Shown: positions 21,554 to 34,656, counted from the stretch's first letter. The stretch: 64,000 bases of DNA from Colocasia esculenta (GCA_014218235.1 CM024763.1:83376244-83440243); one strand, 5' to 3'. A program made the numbers and translations. Notes: a model not told the origin generated them from the letters alone.

Positions 21554-24500
21554 TGTAAGGCCCTCGAATTTCCGTCGCATTAATTGTATTTGTATGTGTA
21601 TATTTGTGCTTGTGTATGTATATACATATTTACGTACGTATTAATTAGTACAATTACGTGTGCATGTGTTTATACTAGATGTAAATAATGCATGTATTGA
21701 ATGGTGATAGTATGGATACATTACCATATACATATTGCATGTATATATGCATGGCATGCATAGTTTTCTGCATGATTTAGAGTTCTGGCCGAAGGCCAGA
21801 TTGGCGTCAACCCCTAGCCGTTGAGGTGGTGTCAACGTCCACCCATGGACGCCAACACTAATCCTGGCGTCTAACGATGTGGACGCCTATTTCTCTGACC
21901 TGCATGCGTTGCAGAGCCAGAAATTCGGAAACAAGGAAGCTCACCCATTAGCTGTCCCCAACGGCTCTGAGAGCCATCTTGTCACCCTGTGAGTGGGAGA
22001 GAGGCCTCCCCATATGTCTGAACCCGGATCTGCCTTCCCCAACCCTCTCTTCACCCTTTGCAAGAGAGAAACAAGAGGAGAAAACCCTAGCTTCTGAGCT
22101 GTGAGAAAATCCCCACTTTGCACCCAAAAATCTGACCCTCTGAAGCTGGATCCGACCATCTTCCACGACAAGAAGCTAGCTGGAGTGCAGGAGAAGACTT
22201 CCCCGGCCGTACCTTGGAGCCATCTTCATCCAAGAGCCCGGAGGAAGGAGATCTTAGAGGACATTCGGCACTTCTTGGGACAGCCCAAGGAGAGCTTCTC
22301 CGAGCATTTAGATCCATTGGAGCAATTTCTAAAAGGCAAGTGACCCTACCATAAGGTTCCCGTATGAGTCTAGGACGGTTTTAACATTTTTGTGTATTTT
22401 TCTTCGTGTCCTTGACCCCCACATTCACCCTATCTTGAGAGCTCGGGTCTGTGTTCTGCACAGACCTGCATTAACGGCAAGGTCCCTAGACGATGAGATC
22501 ATGATTGGCGTCCATCGACCATGCCGCTGACACTGAGTTAGCGGCCAGAGACCGCCGCCGAGTTCATCTGGACAGAACAGTAAACTGTTCTGCCCTCTTA
22601 TACGAATATTTTCGATGGGTTTTCCGTGATGAGGATATATGGTAACCCTATACACTATGTATACTGGTAAATGTGGTGTGTGGATGAGTGTGATGTGTGG
22701 TGGTGAATGTTAGAGATTATCATCCCATGAAATTTCAAGCATGATTTGTTGATGGTTCTTGCCAATCCATGTTTTATGATTAGGACTAGTCTGAGTGCCC
22801 TAAGTTTTGTCAGATCATGAAGTTAGTGGATCAGTGTATGTGTACTCAAATTTTGATAAATTGTCCATGCTTGCATAAATTGCTATTAATTTCGGTTCGG
22901 TAAATAAAAAGGCATGCAAGAAAGAATTGTTGTGATCGATCTATGGTTGTATGATTTAGGGTAATTCTGTATTTTCAGATCATGCATATAACAGTAGTCT
23001 CTATTCAGACAGTAAGTGGCAAAAATGTATGATGGTGTTTAGCTCCATGTCAACTTAAATTATGAATAACATGCTAAATAGGTATTTGATTTTCTGTAAA
23101 TTCCATGTAGCTCAGAAAAATCTGAAAAATTGAATGTATGATCTTGAACCCGAAAATACCATGTGGTTAAATTTTCAGGTCATTTGGACCAGCATATAAG
23201 GAGTTATGTATTTTTTCATCTGAAATGTAAAAATTTATGCATGTCATCGTAAAGTGATTAGATATCGTTTAACCCAACCTGATTGGTGAATTTACTGTGT
23301 GTTAAACTCCTGAAATCTGTAGTGTCATGTCAGGAAAATAGAGATATGCATGCGAGTGAGAAAGTGAATGAGATGAAAAATGATATGTGTAAAACCTTGT
23401 GTAAAATCGGTAAAATGTGTAAACGTGTAACTGTGCCGATGTGACACTGCTTCCGTAGAGGGCAGTGGAACTGTATCAGGAAAAAGTCCCCCTGAGAAAG
23501 TTCAATGTGTAAGTGACCCTAAGGGCATTAGGGGGAAATCCTGGAGGTGGACAAGTACCACTAGTTAGGGTGGAGACTTATTCTCCCGGTCTGCGCAGTC
23601 CAAGAGTCGCCATTGGAATGCCTAGATGGCGTTTATGTGTAATGTGATGTGTATATGTCCTTCTTTGGTGGTTTGGACTATGTGTCACGGCACCTAAAAT
23701 GTGAATGTGTAATGTGTAATGTGTATGTGTTCATGTGTTAATGTGTAAGTGAACAATGTGAAATGTGTATGTGCAAAGTGCAACCATGTGAATTGGAAAC
23801 TTGTGTAAAGAAAATGTGCAAACTAAAAATGTGAGAATATGACATTGAAATTCATGTGAGACAAATCTGAAACCATGTGAAATTAGTAATTTCATGTTGT
23901 TATCATCATGTTTATATGTGCGAAAATGTCTAGAATCCATGTTAGGGATAATTGATGAGCACGTGTACAAAATAGCATGATTGGTTGTTCACATGGTATG
24001 TTTTAAACAACATTGTAGCTCTCATGTGTAGGTTTACAGCCATTAAACCATGTGAAACCAGCAACTTAAAGCATGTGAAAATGTCTATGTATGTGTTTAA
24101 AAACATGTAAGATCCATACTAGTTGTGTTTTCCCTTCATATATGCATAGTGTTCATGTTGGTAGCTCTCATGTCTTGGTTCTTTAAAGGCAAAATTTCAC
24201 AAGTAAATGGAATAGAGAGCATGTGATAGGTAAGTTTTATTCTTAGAAATCTGAAAGCATGATCCATGTATTAAATGTAGACTTTCATGATAGGTTGCAA
24301 CTTTCAAATGACTAGCATGCCATGTGTTGAAATTTGTGAATGTGCATGTAGAAACCGCTATGACTTATACGTGTATGTTATGAGTAGTGTTGCTTGCTGA
24401 GTCTTTAAGACTCACTCCTTGCTTCGGCGTACAGGTATAGACGGTGACGAGACTCTCGTGGAGGAGACGGTAGAGACGGACTCCGAGCGCGGAGTTTAGA

Positions 24501-24840
24501 TTGTTGGAGCAGTTGCACCCTCTTTGCTTTCATAGTATGTAAAAGCGACATTGTACTAGAACTATCATGAGAAAATTGTATAAGTGTGGACATTGTGTAC
24601 TTAAATTTCAGCAATTTAATTATGTGAACTTTTAGCTCTTAATGTAAATTGCAAATCTCATGTATGTTTAATGTGGATGATGAATGAATGAAGACAGTTG
24701 TCTTTTACTTCCGCTACTTGTTCGTATATTCGCGTGTATCTCAGCTGTTTGTATCGTTTGGGTAAATGTCCCACTGTGAGGACTCTCGCTATACCGACGT
24801 GGGTTGGTATAACCGTACCGGTATAATGAGGGCCGTCACA
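21554..24840 (+). repeat. C 5' LTR (3287 bp)
   Basis: TGTAAGGCCC to GGCCGTCACA. It is nearly identical to 29765-33059; the first 340 bp differ at two positions, and a stretch around 31190-31450 differs more. It has a TGTGAA/TGTGTA-rich section around 23640-24100. Confidence 0.95.
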
Positions 24841-24845
24841 GAGAT

Positions 24846-24857
24846 TGGTATCAGAGC
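24846..24857 (+). promoter_or_regulatory. C primer-binding site (iMet type)
   Basis: TGGTATCAGAGC after the spacer GAGAT at 24841-24845. Confidence 0.93.
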
Positions 24858-25022
24858 GACCGGTTGAGATTGCACATGAATATACCTAAGTCATCATCCC
24901 CATTGCATGCTAAGTATGTCCACATGTGTAGAAAACACTAATAAGAAGTGAAAGATAGATAAGAAAATGGTTAGAAAACTTAGTAACCTAGCTCTAATAG
25001 TGGCTGAAATTTTATTACAGCC

Positions 25023-25235
25023 ATGGCTTCGAGAGGTAGGCGTGGTGGAGCGTCGGCTCGTGAGGACGAGCCGCGACGTGATGAACAGGCGGAGCAACAG
25101 GCCCCAGCACCACAAGGCCCTGTACTTCCCCCACCGCCGCCTGTGGATTACGGTGTATTCATGCAAGGTCTGGTGCAAGCCATGTAGACGCAGGCTCATA
25201 CCCAGGGAGCACTCCAGGCACAGTTGGAGGCCCAG
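25023..25235 (+). pseudogene. C gag exon 1 (71 codons)
   Basis: ATG follows an acceptor-like TTATTACAG ending at 25020, so a leader intron is possible, though I could not place its donor. The codons give MASRGRRGGASARED, a Pro-rich stretch, then DYGVFMQGLVQAM and a Gln/Ala-rich tail. A TAG replaces CAG at 25184. The exon ends CAG at the GTAGAA donor; length and phase equal those of A. Confidence 0.72.
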
Positions 25236-25316
25236 GTAGAATAATGAAACAACTAGTAGTTGCTATTTAATTGCATGATATTGTGTTTATTGTGTATTGC
25301 CTATTGTTTAATGTAG
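25236..25316 (+). other. C gag intron 1 (81 bp)
   Basis: GTAGAA to TTTAATGTAG, AT-rich, phase 0, same position as in A (11091-11183). Confidence 0.65.
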
Positions 25317-25510
25317 CAGGCTTAGGCACCAGCTCAAGACCATAGTGGACCTCCCATCATGGAGTGATTCAAGAGGATGACCCCACCCTCTTTTAAGGGG
25401 GAGAGTGATCCATTAATGGCAGAAAGTGGTTAAGGGAGACAGAGAAAATCTTCCGAGCCATCAGGTGCCCTGATGAGGATAAGGTGACATTAGCCACCTA
25501 CATGCTACAG
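25317..25510 (+). pseudogene. C gag exon 2
   Basis: It encodes the conserved FKRMTPPSFKGESDP block up to LATYMLQ. Lesions relative to A: TAG at 25323, TGA at 25365 (CGA in A) and a 1-nt deletion near 25430. Confidence 0.75.
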
Positions 25511-25590
25511 GTAGACTTTTAATTTTGTATGTTTGTATGTTCTGCTTAATTTAGAATTTGTTAGTTGGTGCTTATGAAGGTGTATTGCAG
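25511..25590 (+). other. C gag intron 2 (80 bp)
   Basis: GTAGAC to GTATTGCAG. Reading through it meets a stop; removing it joins YMLQ to ERADVWW in frame, restoring the family block. An ATG inside the intron (25558) opens the long downstream frame and is probably not the true start. Confidence 0.82.
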
Positions 25591-28500
25591 GAGAGAGCGG
25601 ATGTATGGTGGTCCTCCCTACTACGTACACGCTTTGAGGACGGAGCAGTAGACGTGGCGTGGGACGCGTTCGTGAGGCTCTTTCGAGCCAAGTTCGTCCC
25701 AGAGCATATCCAGGACAAAATGGAGCAGGAATTTCTCTCCCTGACGCAAGGCTCCATGACTGTGCTGGAATACGAGGCAAGGTTTTCTGAACTTTCTAAG
25801 TATGCACCGCATATCGTAGAGGATGAGCGCAGGAAGACGAAGAAATTCGTGATGGGACTCAAGCCATCACTGCGGACGAGACTCGTGGCGTTTGACCACC
25901 GCACATTGGACGAGGCCCTCAGTGCTGCCTGCAGGCAGGAGGGAGAAATGGAGCAATATCTGGAGGAAAAGAAGGCTTCGCAGAAGAGGCCGGCAGCGAC
26001 GTTCCAGCGGCAGGATAAGAAGAAAATGGTGTACCAGACACCGCAGCGATCCGTGACAGTCAGCAACTCTCAGGTACCTTCTGTACGTTCCCCTGGTGTG
26101 AAGAAAGAGTGTCCCCATTGCGGGAAGACACATGGTGGTTCCGAGTGTTGGTTGGTAGCGGGTAGATGCTTGAAGTGCGGGAGCAGCGACCACAAGATCA
26201 AAGACTGCCCAAGACTTCAACAGGGAGCTCAGCGTGGAGCGCCAGCCCCAGCAGTAGCGGCAGCCGCGCCAGCTACAGGAAGACCAGGAAGGCCTCGAGC
26301 CCCAGCTCGAGTGTTTGCTTTAGCTCGCGAGGACGCCGAGCAGGCGGAGCATGTCACCGAAGGTACGGTTTTGCTTTTAGGTGTGCACGCTCGGGTTTTG
26401 TTTGATACGGGTGCTACTCACTCGTTCATTTCCGAGCGGTTCGCTAGGCAGTTAGCCCTAGAGTCAGGCATAGAGTCTGAGGATTTAGAGGTCCCTTTGT
26501 CTGTGCACACCCCTGCGGGTACGGTATCGACTAGGAAGTGCATTCCGTCGTTACCTGTGTGCATTGAGGATAGAATCCTAGATGGGTGTTTCTTCTTGCT
26601 AAAGATGAAGGACTATGATGCTATTCTTGGTCTGGATTGGCTAGAGGAGCACTATGCATTAGTGGATTGTCGTCGGAAGAGGATTGTTTTCCGCATTCCT
26701 GGTGAGGACGAGTTCTCACATCCCTTGCCAAGGAACTTGGCTGGAAAGTTAGTCATCTCTGCCATGAAGGCGATGCGCATGGTAAACAAGGGTTGTGACG
26801 CTTTTCTTGCCACCGTGGTGTTAGTGCCAGAGGCTGATGAGTCACTTACTCTTGCGGAGATTGAGGTAGTGCAGGATTTTCCAGATGTCTTTCCTGATGA
26901 CTTGTCTGGATTGCCACCGGATAGAGAGATAGAGTTTACTATAGAGTTGCTTCCGGGCACCTCTCCTATCTCGAAGGCTCCATATCGGATGGCACCTGCA
27001 GAGTTAGCCGAGTTGAGGAGGCAGTTGCAGGAGTTGCTTGATAAGGGATTTATTCGCCCTAGTGTTTCCCCTTGGGGCGCACCTGTATTATTCGTCAAGA
27101 AGAAAGACGGGTCACTTAGGTTGTGTATTGACTATAGGAAGTTGAACCAAGTGACTGTGAAGAACAGGTATCCCTTACCTCGCATTGATGATTTGTTTGA
27201 CCAGTTGCGAGAGGCATCAGTCTTTTCTAAGATTGACTTGCGATCTGGTTATCATCAGTTGAGGATTCGGAGTGAGGATGTGTCCAAGACGGCATTTAGA
27301 ACCCGTTATGGACATTATGAGTTCTTGGTTCTTCCTTTCGGATTGACCAACGCCCCTGCAGCGTTCATGGATCTCATGAACCGGGTGTTTAGGCCGTATT
27401 TAGATAGCTTTGTCGTAGTGTTTATTGACGATGTGTTGGTCTATTCTCCGGATGAGGCCACCCACCGTCAGCATTTGAGGTTAGTGTTAGAGGTTCTTCG
27501 TGAGCACAAGCTGTATGCAAAATTCAGCAAGTGCGATTTTTGGTTGCGCGAGGTTCATTTCCTCGGGCACGTTATCTCCGGCGCTGGTGTTGCAGTTGAT
27601 CCAGCGAAGGTCCAGGCAGTTATGGATTGGGAGGTTCCCAAGACCCCTTCGGAGATTCGTAGTTTTATGGGTTAGCTGGTTACTATCGGCGATTCATTGA
27701 GGGTTTCTCATCCATCGCCGCCCCCTTGACAAAGCTGACCAGGAAGGGTGAGAAGTTCGTATGGTCTGAGGCATGTGAGCGTAGCTTCCAGCTATTGAAG
27801 GCTAAGCTTACTTCTGCTCCGGTATTGGTATTGCCTAGTGGTCTAGAGGGCTTTGCCATTTATACGGATGCGTCTCGGATTGGTTAGGCTGTGTGCTCAT
27901 GCAGCAAGAAAGGGTAGTGGCTTATGCTTCTCGTCAGTTAAAGGAGCATGAGAGGAACTATCCGACTCATGATTTGGAGCTCGCAGCAGTGGTTCATGCA
28001 CTAAAGATCTGGAGGCACTATCTTTATGGTGTCAGATTTGAGGTGTTTACTGACCACAAGAGCTTAAAGTATCTTTTCTCCCAAAAGGAATTAAACCTGA
28101 GGCAGAGAAGATGGATTGAGTTCTTGAAGGACTATGACTTCGACCTTCAGTATCACCCTGGGAAGGCGAATGTCGTAGCAGATGCTCTTAGTAGAAAGAG
28201 GTCTTCGCTCCAGCAGGATTGGAAGATGTTGGAGGATGCGGCGTACTCTATGACCGAGTTAGAGCCATCGCTGTGTCAGGCTTTTGTAGCTCAGTTATCC
28301 CTTAGATCCTCGGTTTTGGATGAGGTGATCGGGCAACAGGAAGCCGACCCTAGATTGTTAGAATTAGTGGGTAAGGCGGGCATTGCTCGTGATGAGGACG
28401 GTGTGATTAGATTTCAGCACCGTGTCTGTGTCCCTGATTTAGTAGATGTCCGTGAGCATGTGTTAGCGGAGGCTCATAGATCGCGATTCTCTATTCATCC

Positions 28501-29719
28501 GGGTAACACTAAGATGTATCAAGACCTGAAGAGATCATTTTGGTGGTCCGGCATGAAGAAAGATGTTGCGGATTATGTGTCTAGGTGTTTGGTGTCAGCA
28601 AGTGAAGGCCGAGCGACAGCGACCATCCGGCCTTATGCAGAGGATGGATATCCCAGTGTGGAAGTGGGAAGCTGTCACTATGGACTTCGTTTCGGGTTTG
28701 CCTCGATCTAGAAGGGGCAATGACTCGATTTGGGTAGTTGTAGATAGATTCTCGAAGACTGCTCATTTCTTGCCTATGAAGAAGAAGCAGTCAGTAGAGA
28801 GTTTAGCTAGATTGTATGTTAGTGGTATCATTAGATTGCATGGTGTGCCGAAGTCGATTATTTCGGATCGAGATCCGAGATTCACTTCGAGGCTGTGGAA
28901 GGGTCTTCAGGATGCGTTAGGTTCGAGCTGAAGCTCAGTTCGGCGTTTCATCCCCAGACCGATGGACAGTCCGAGAGGACTATCCAGACGCTCGAGGATA
29001 TGTTGAGAGCGTGTGTTCTGGATTGGAAGGATGATTGGGAGCGTCATTTACCTCTTGTGGAGTTCGCATACAACAACAGCTTTCATGCTAGTATTGGTAT
29101 GGCTCCATTCGAGGCGTTGTATGGTAGGCCCTGCAGATCTCCGTTATGTTGGGAGGAGACTGGTGATAGGCAGTTGATCGGACCGGAGTTAGTTCAGGAA
29201 ACTTCGGATAAGATCCAGCTTATCAGGAAGAGGCTTGTTGCGGCACAGGATAGGCAGAAGAGTTATGCCGACAACAGGAGAAAGGATTTGGAGTTCGAGG
29301 TTGGCGATCATGTCTTCTTGAAGATATCGCCTACTCGTGGTGTCGTTAGATTTGGCAGGCATAGCAAGCTAAGCCCTAGATTCATTGGCCCATATGAGAT
29401 TCTCAGACGTTTGGGCAGCGTGGCATATGAGCTAGCATTACCCCCAGCTTTGGCTAGCGTTCACCCTGTATTCCACGTATCTATGCTCAGGAAGTATGTC
29501 CGAGATCCGTCTCATGTGATTAGTCATGAGCCAGTGGAGATCCAGCCAGATCTTTCGTATGTCGAGCAACCAGTAGCTATTCTTGACCGGAAGGTTCAGC
29601 ACCTCCGGAACAAGAGTATTGCGTCGGTGAAAGTTCTCTGGCGGAACTTCTCACGAGAGGAGGCTACTTGGGAGCTTGAGGATGCGATGAAGAAGAAGTA
29701 TCCCCTTTTGTTTGAGTAG
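25591..29719 (+). pseudogene. C gag exon 3 and pol with chromodomain (nearly intact)
   Basis: In order: capsid (ERADVWWSSLL), two zinc knuckles (CPHCGKTHGGSEC, CLKCGSSDHKIKDC), protease with DTG at 26404, RT with FIDD at 27421-27432, RNase H (FTDHKSLKYL), integrase HHCC and catalytic core (DRDPRFTSRLW), and a chromodomain (VAILDRKVQHLRNKS to EEATWELEDAMKKKYP) ending at TAG 29717-29719. Gag and pol share one frame from 25591 to 27675. Small deletions near 27671, 27882, 28590 (removing a Cys of the integrase zinc finger) and 28919 break it; A is in frame at the compared sites. Confidence 0.93.
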
Positions 29720-29728
29720 TGTCGTTCT

Positions 29729-29746
29729 AACTTCGAGGACGAAGTT
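29729..29746 (+). other. AGGA-loop hairpin after the C pol stop
   Basis: AACTTCGAGGACGAAGTT: a 7-bp stem around AGGA, 10 nt after the pol stop. Confidence 0.8.
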
Positions 29747-29749
29747 TCT

Positions 29750-29764
29750 TTAAGGGGGAGAGGG
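29750..29764 (+). promoter_or_regulatory. C polypurine tract
   Basis: TTAAGGGGGAGAGGG immediately before the 3' LTR. Confidence 0.9.
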
Positions 29765-32700
29765 TGTAAGGCCCTCGAATTTCCGTCGCATTAATTGTAT
29801 TTGTATGTGTATATTTGTGCTTGTGTATGTATATACATATTTACGTACGTATTAATTAGTACAATTACGTGTGCATGTGTTTATACTAGATGTAAATAAT
29901 GCATGTATTGAATGGTGATAGTATGGATACATTACCATATACATATTGCATGTATATATGCATGGCATGCATAGTTTTCTGCATGATTTAGAGTTCTGGC
30001 CGAAGGCCAGATTGGCGTCAACCCCTAGCCGTTGAGGTGGTGTCAGCGTCCACCTATGGACGCCAACACTAATCCTGGCGTCTAACGATGTGGACGCCTA
30101 TTTCTCTGACCTGCATGCGTTGCAGAGCCAGAAATTCCGGAAACAAGGAAGCTCACCCATTGGGGAGCTGTCCCCAACGGCTCTGAGAGCCATCTTGTCA
30201 CCCTGTGAGTGGGAGAGAGGCCTCCCCATATGTCTGAACCCGGATCTGCCTTCCCCAACCCTCTCTTCACCCTTTGCAAGAGAGAAACAAGAGGAGAAAA
30301 CCCTAGCTTCTGAGCTGTGAGAAAATCCCCACTTTGCACCCAAAAATCTGACCCTCTGAAGCTGGATCCGGCCATCTTCCACGACAAGAAGCTAGCTGGA
30401 GTGAAGGAGAAGACTTCCCCGGCCGTACCTTGGAGCCATCTTCATCCAAGAGCCCGGAGGAAGGAGATCTTGGAGGACATTCTGCACTTCTTGGGACAGC
30501 CCAAGGAGAGCTTCTCCGAGCATTTAGATCCATTGGAGCAATTTCTAAAAGGCAAGTGACCCTACCATAAGGTTCCCGTATGAGTCTAGGACGGTTTTAA
30601 CATTTTGTGTATTTTTCTTCGTGTCCTTGACCCCCACATTCACCCTATCTTGAGAGCTCGGGTCTGTGTTCTGCACAGACCTGCATTAACGGCAAGGTCC
30701 CTGGACGCTGAGATCATGATTGGCATCCATCGACCATGCCGCTGACACTGAGTTAGCGGCCAGAGACCGCCGCCGAGTTCATCTGGACAGAACAGTAAAC
30801 TGTTCTGCCCTCTTATACGATTATTTTCGATGGGTTTTCCGTGATGAGGATATATGGTAACCCTATACACTATGTATACTGGTAAATGTGGTGTGTGGAT
30901 GAGTGTGATGTGTGGTGGTGAATGTTAGAGATTATCATCCCATGAAATTTCAAGCATGATTTGTTGATGGTTCTTGCCAATCCATGTTTTATGATTAGGA
31001 CTAGTCTGAGTGCCCTAAGTTTTGTCAGATCATGAAGTTAGTGGATCAGTGTATGTGTACTCAAATTTTGATAAATTGTCCATGCTTGCATAAATTGCTA
31101 TTAATTTCGGTTCGGTAAATAAAAAGGCATGCAAGAAAGAATTGTTGTGATCGATCTATGGTTGTATGATTTAAGGTAATTCTATATTTTCAGATCATGC
31201 ATATAACAGTAGTCTCTGTTCAGACAGTAAGTGGCAAAAATGTATGATGGTGTTTAGCTCCATGTCAACTTAAATTATGAATAGCATGCTAAATAGGTAT
31301 TTGATTTTCTGTAAATTTCATGTAGCTCAGAAAAATCTAAAATATTGAATGTATGATCTTGAACACGAAAATACCATGTGGTTAAATTTTTAGGTTATTT
31401 GGACCAGCATATAAGGAGTTATGCATTTTTCCATGTGAAATGTAAAAATTTATGCATGTCATCGTAAAGTGATTAGATATCATTTAAACCCAACCTGATT
31501 GGTGAATTTACTGTGTGTTAAACTCCTGAAATCTGTAGTGTCATGTCAGGAAAATAGAGATATGCATGCGAGTGAGAAAGTGAATGAGATGAAAAATGAT
31601 ATGTGTAAAACCATGTGTAAAATCGGTAAAATGTGTAAATGTGTAACTGTGCCGATGTGACACTGCTTCCGTAGAGGGCAGTGGAACTGTATCAGGGAAA
31701 AGTCCCCCTGAGAAAGTTCAATGTGTAAGTGACCCTAAGGGCATTAGGGGGAAATCCTGGAGGTGGACAAGTACCACTGGTTAGGGTGGAGACTTATTCT
31801 CCCGGTCTGCGCAGTCCAAGAGTCGCCATTGGAATGCCTAGATGGCGTCTATGTGTAATGTGATGTGTATATGTCCTTCTTTGGTGGTTTGGACTATGTG
31901 TCACGGCACCTAAAATGTGAATGTGTAATGTGTAATGTGTATGTGTTCATGTGTTAATGTGTAAATGAACAATGTGAAATGTGTATGTGCAAAGTGCAAC
32001 CATGTGAATTGGAAACTTGTGTAAAGAAAATGTGCAACTAAAATTGTGAGAATATGACATTGAGATTCATGTGAGACAAATCTGAAACCATGTGAAATTA
32101 GTAATTTCATATTGTTATCATCATGTTTATATGTGCGAAAATGTTTAGAATCCATGTTAGGGATAATTGATGAGCACGTGTACAAAATAGCATGATTGGT
32201 TGTTCACATGGTATGTTTTAAACAACATTGTAGCTCTCATGTGTAAGTTTACAGCCATTAAACCATGTGAAACCAGCAACTTAAAGCATGTGAAAATGTC
32301 TATGTATGTGTTTAAAAACATGTAAGATCCATACTAGTTGTGTTTTCCCTTCATATATGCACAGTGTTCATGTTGGTAGCTCTCATGTCTTGGTTCTTTA
32401 AAGGAAAAATTTCACAAGTAAATGGAATAGAGAGCATGTGATAGGTAAGTTTTATTCTTCGAAATCTGAAAGCATGATCGATGTATTAAATTGTAGAACT
32501 TTCATGATAGGTTGCAACTTTCAAATGACTAGCATGCCATGTGTTGAAATTTGTGAATGTGCATGTAGAAACCGCTATGACTTATACGTGTATGTTATGA
32601 GTAGTGTTGCTTGCTGAGTCTTTAAGACTCACTCCTTGCTTCGGTGTACAAGTATATACGGTGACGAGACTCTCGTGGAGGAGACGGTAGAGACGGACTC

Positions 32701-33059
32701 CGAGCGCGGAGTTTAGATTGTTGGAGCAGTTGCACCCTCTTGTTCTTTCATAGTATGTAAAAGCGACATTGTACTAGAACTATCATGAGAAAATTGTATA
32801 AGTGTGGACATTGTGTACTTAAATTTCAGCAATTTAATTATGTGAACTTTTAGCTCTTAATGTAAATTGCAAATCTCATGTATGTTTAATGTGGATGATG
32901 AATGAATGAAGACAGTTGTCTTTTACTTCCGCTACTCTGTTCGTATATTCGCGTGTATCTCAGTTGTTTGTATTGTTTGGGTAAATGTCCCACTGTGAGG
33001 ACTCTCGCTATACCGACGTGGGTTGGTATAACCGTACCGGTATAATGAGGGCCGTCACA
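29765..33059 (+). repeat. C 3' LTR (3295 bp)
   Basis: TGTAAGGCCC to GGCCGTCACA, near-identical partner of 21554-24840. Short open frames inside recur in both copies and are not supported as genes. Confidence 0.95.
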
Positions 33060-33912
33060 CCTGAATTCGGTGTTGAGTGCTACCACACCGAAAACATGCA
33101 CCCAATTTATGCCAGCAATTCTCAATCTTACGCCCGATATGATGACAATGCTTACAAACCTCCTTACTTCCTAGCAGCTTGTTGAATCTTTGGGGCATTC
33201 CCCAACTCATACTTCTTTTTTCGATCTAAAGACCCTTCTCCAAATCTCCCTCTAATATTATCCACAGTTTCGTTTGCAGCTTCAAATGCCAAAGCTCTCT
33301 TTACCATTTCTGAATAGGTAGTAATCAAATGAGGAGTTAACTGCGTAATAAAATTAGGATGCAGTCCATTCATAAACCTCTTAGCCTTTAGCTTTTCCGT
33401 GGATATAAGATGAGGGGCATATTTTGACAACCGGGCAAATTGAGCCTCATACTCGGATACCGACATTCTTAGCTGCTTTAACCCAGCAAATTCATTCTCT
33501 TTCTTCTCCTGAACCACCTCAGAGAAATATTGCTCATTGAACAGTTCCACAACTCTTCCCAACTAACTTGATTTGAATCTTCCAGGGTAGCTTCCACAGT
33601 TTCCCACCAAGCACGGGCATCCCGATCCAATTGGAATGTAGTGAGACGAACCTTTTCTTCTTCCGTACACTTAATCATTCTGAATATTCTTTCAATGTCT
33701 TTTAGCCAATTCTCAGCTTCATCCGGATCCGTACTTCCTGCGAATCTCGGAGGGTCCAAGCTTTGGAAATCCTTGAACAAGCTTGTCCCATTGTGACTGT
33801 TATTTCTAGCTACTACCTTCATTACACGGGTCAAATCATGCATAGAACTTTCCATCTTCCTCAAATTAGCATCACCACCATCCATGATTAAATCAAAAGG
33901 AATCTGAAACAT
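33060..33912 (-). pseudogene. B gag (capsid; zinc knuckles cut by C)
   Basis: Minus strand from about 33912. A likely start is ATG of MDGGDANLRKM, just downstream of an acceptor-like TTTCAG. Then DPPRFAGSTDPDEAENWLKDIERIF, the unbroken block FQLDRDARAWWETV, a frameshift near 33540, and LKQLRMSVSEYEAQFARLSKYAPHL. The first knuckle (CKHCHHIGR, then ENC) is degraded; the second (CFRCGSTQHRIQ) is cut by C immediately before its last Asp-Cys, which lies at 21540-21553. Confidence 0.85.
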
Positions 33913-34200
33913 TCAGTAATACATTCATTAATTTCACAAGCATCCCAATCTTGCATTCATCACATACACAATTCAATTTCACATAACACACCATCTATAT
34001 TATCAAGTCAAATATTTACATTGTAATACATCCCCATGTATCCACAAATATCACAGCCTTCTCCTACCAAGTTTACCATATATACAAAACTCCAATCTTC
34101 ACTAACCTCTCACTCCACATACATATGGGAGTTATATATATACAATCAGTGTTTACACAAAAGAGAGGCATACAAAAAGATGGGTGGTCTAAGTCTTCTT

Positions 34201-34548
34201 CTAGTTTCGGGTAAGATCTATAACAGTTTCCATTTGCAGTGCTTGCTGCTCTACTCCGGCCCCATGGTACAGCTCTCTAGCTGCATCAGTCAATGCCTCC
34301 CAATGATCCTCAACTTGGTGGAGCAATAGATCTTGTCCCAACTTCAAGTTATCCAGATTGATCATAACTTGGCTCATAATTTCTAAGGAAGCACCTGGAT
34401 TGCCTGCCATGAAAGCACTTGCAGTCAAGTTGAGCACCTCTTCCTTAATATGCAGGTGGGCTTCTCACTGCGCTTGGGCATACAATTCTATATCCTGACG
34501 TAGCAATTCCATGGCGGCAACCAACCTTTCTTGGGCATTCATGTCCAT
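34201..34548 (-). CDS. Short ORF between B PBS and gag (about 115 codons, one stop)
   Basis: ATG at 34546-34548 begins MDMNAQERLVAAMELLRQD, then an internal TGA near 34466, then EVLNLTASAFMAGNPGASL and a helical, Gln/Leu-rich tail. It may be a separate leader protein, or a first gag exon like those of A and C joined over about 290 bp to the acceptor-like site near 33918. I cannot identify a donor, so neither is proven. Confidence 0.4.
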
Positions 34549-34656
34549 TCTGAAATGATTAACGGGTTAAGCATTTACATGATTACAAAAATCATGCTAA
34601 CTAATCCCATGTTTCTACTCCAACTCACTGATTTCCCTAGGTTTATCGAACTAATG

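Larger units (their letters stand above)
21554..33059 (+). mobile_element. Chromovirus C (Ty3/gypsy, Tekay/Del-like), complete, 11.5 kb
   Basis: Two 3.29-kb LTRs, PBS, three-exon gag, pol, chromodomain, hairpin and PPT are all present. It is inserted in the gag zinc knuckle of B and is the youngest gypsy copy here by nesting and by LTR similarity. It is a relative of A: pol is highly alike and LTRs share several blocks. Three gag stops and about five small deletions break the coding frame. Confidence 0.95.

Noticed and set aside
25558..25590. ATG at 25558 as the start of C gag-pol
   Set aside because: It lies in intron 2; exon 1 has an ATG at a position shared with A, and the junction restores the family block.
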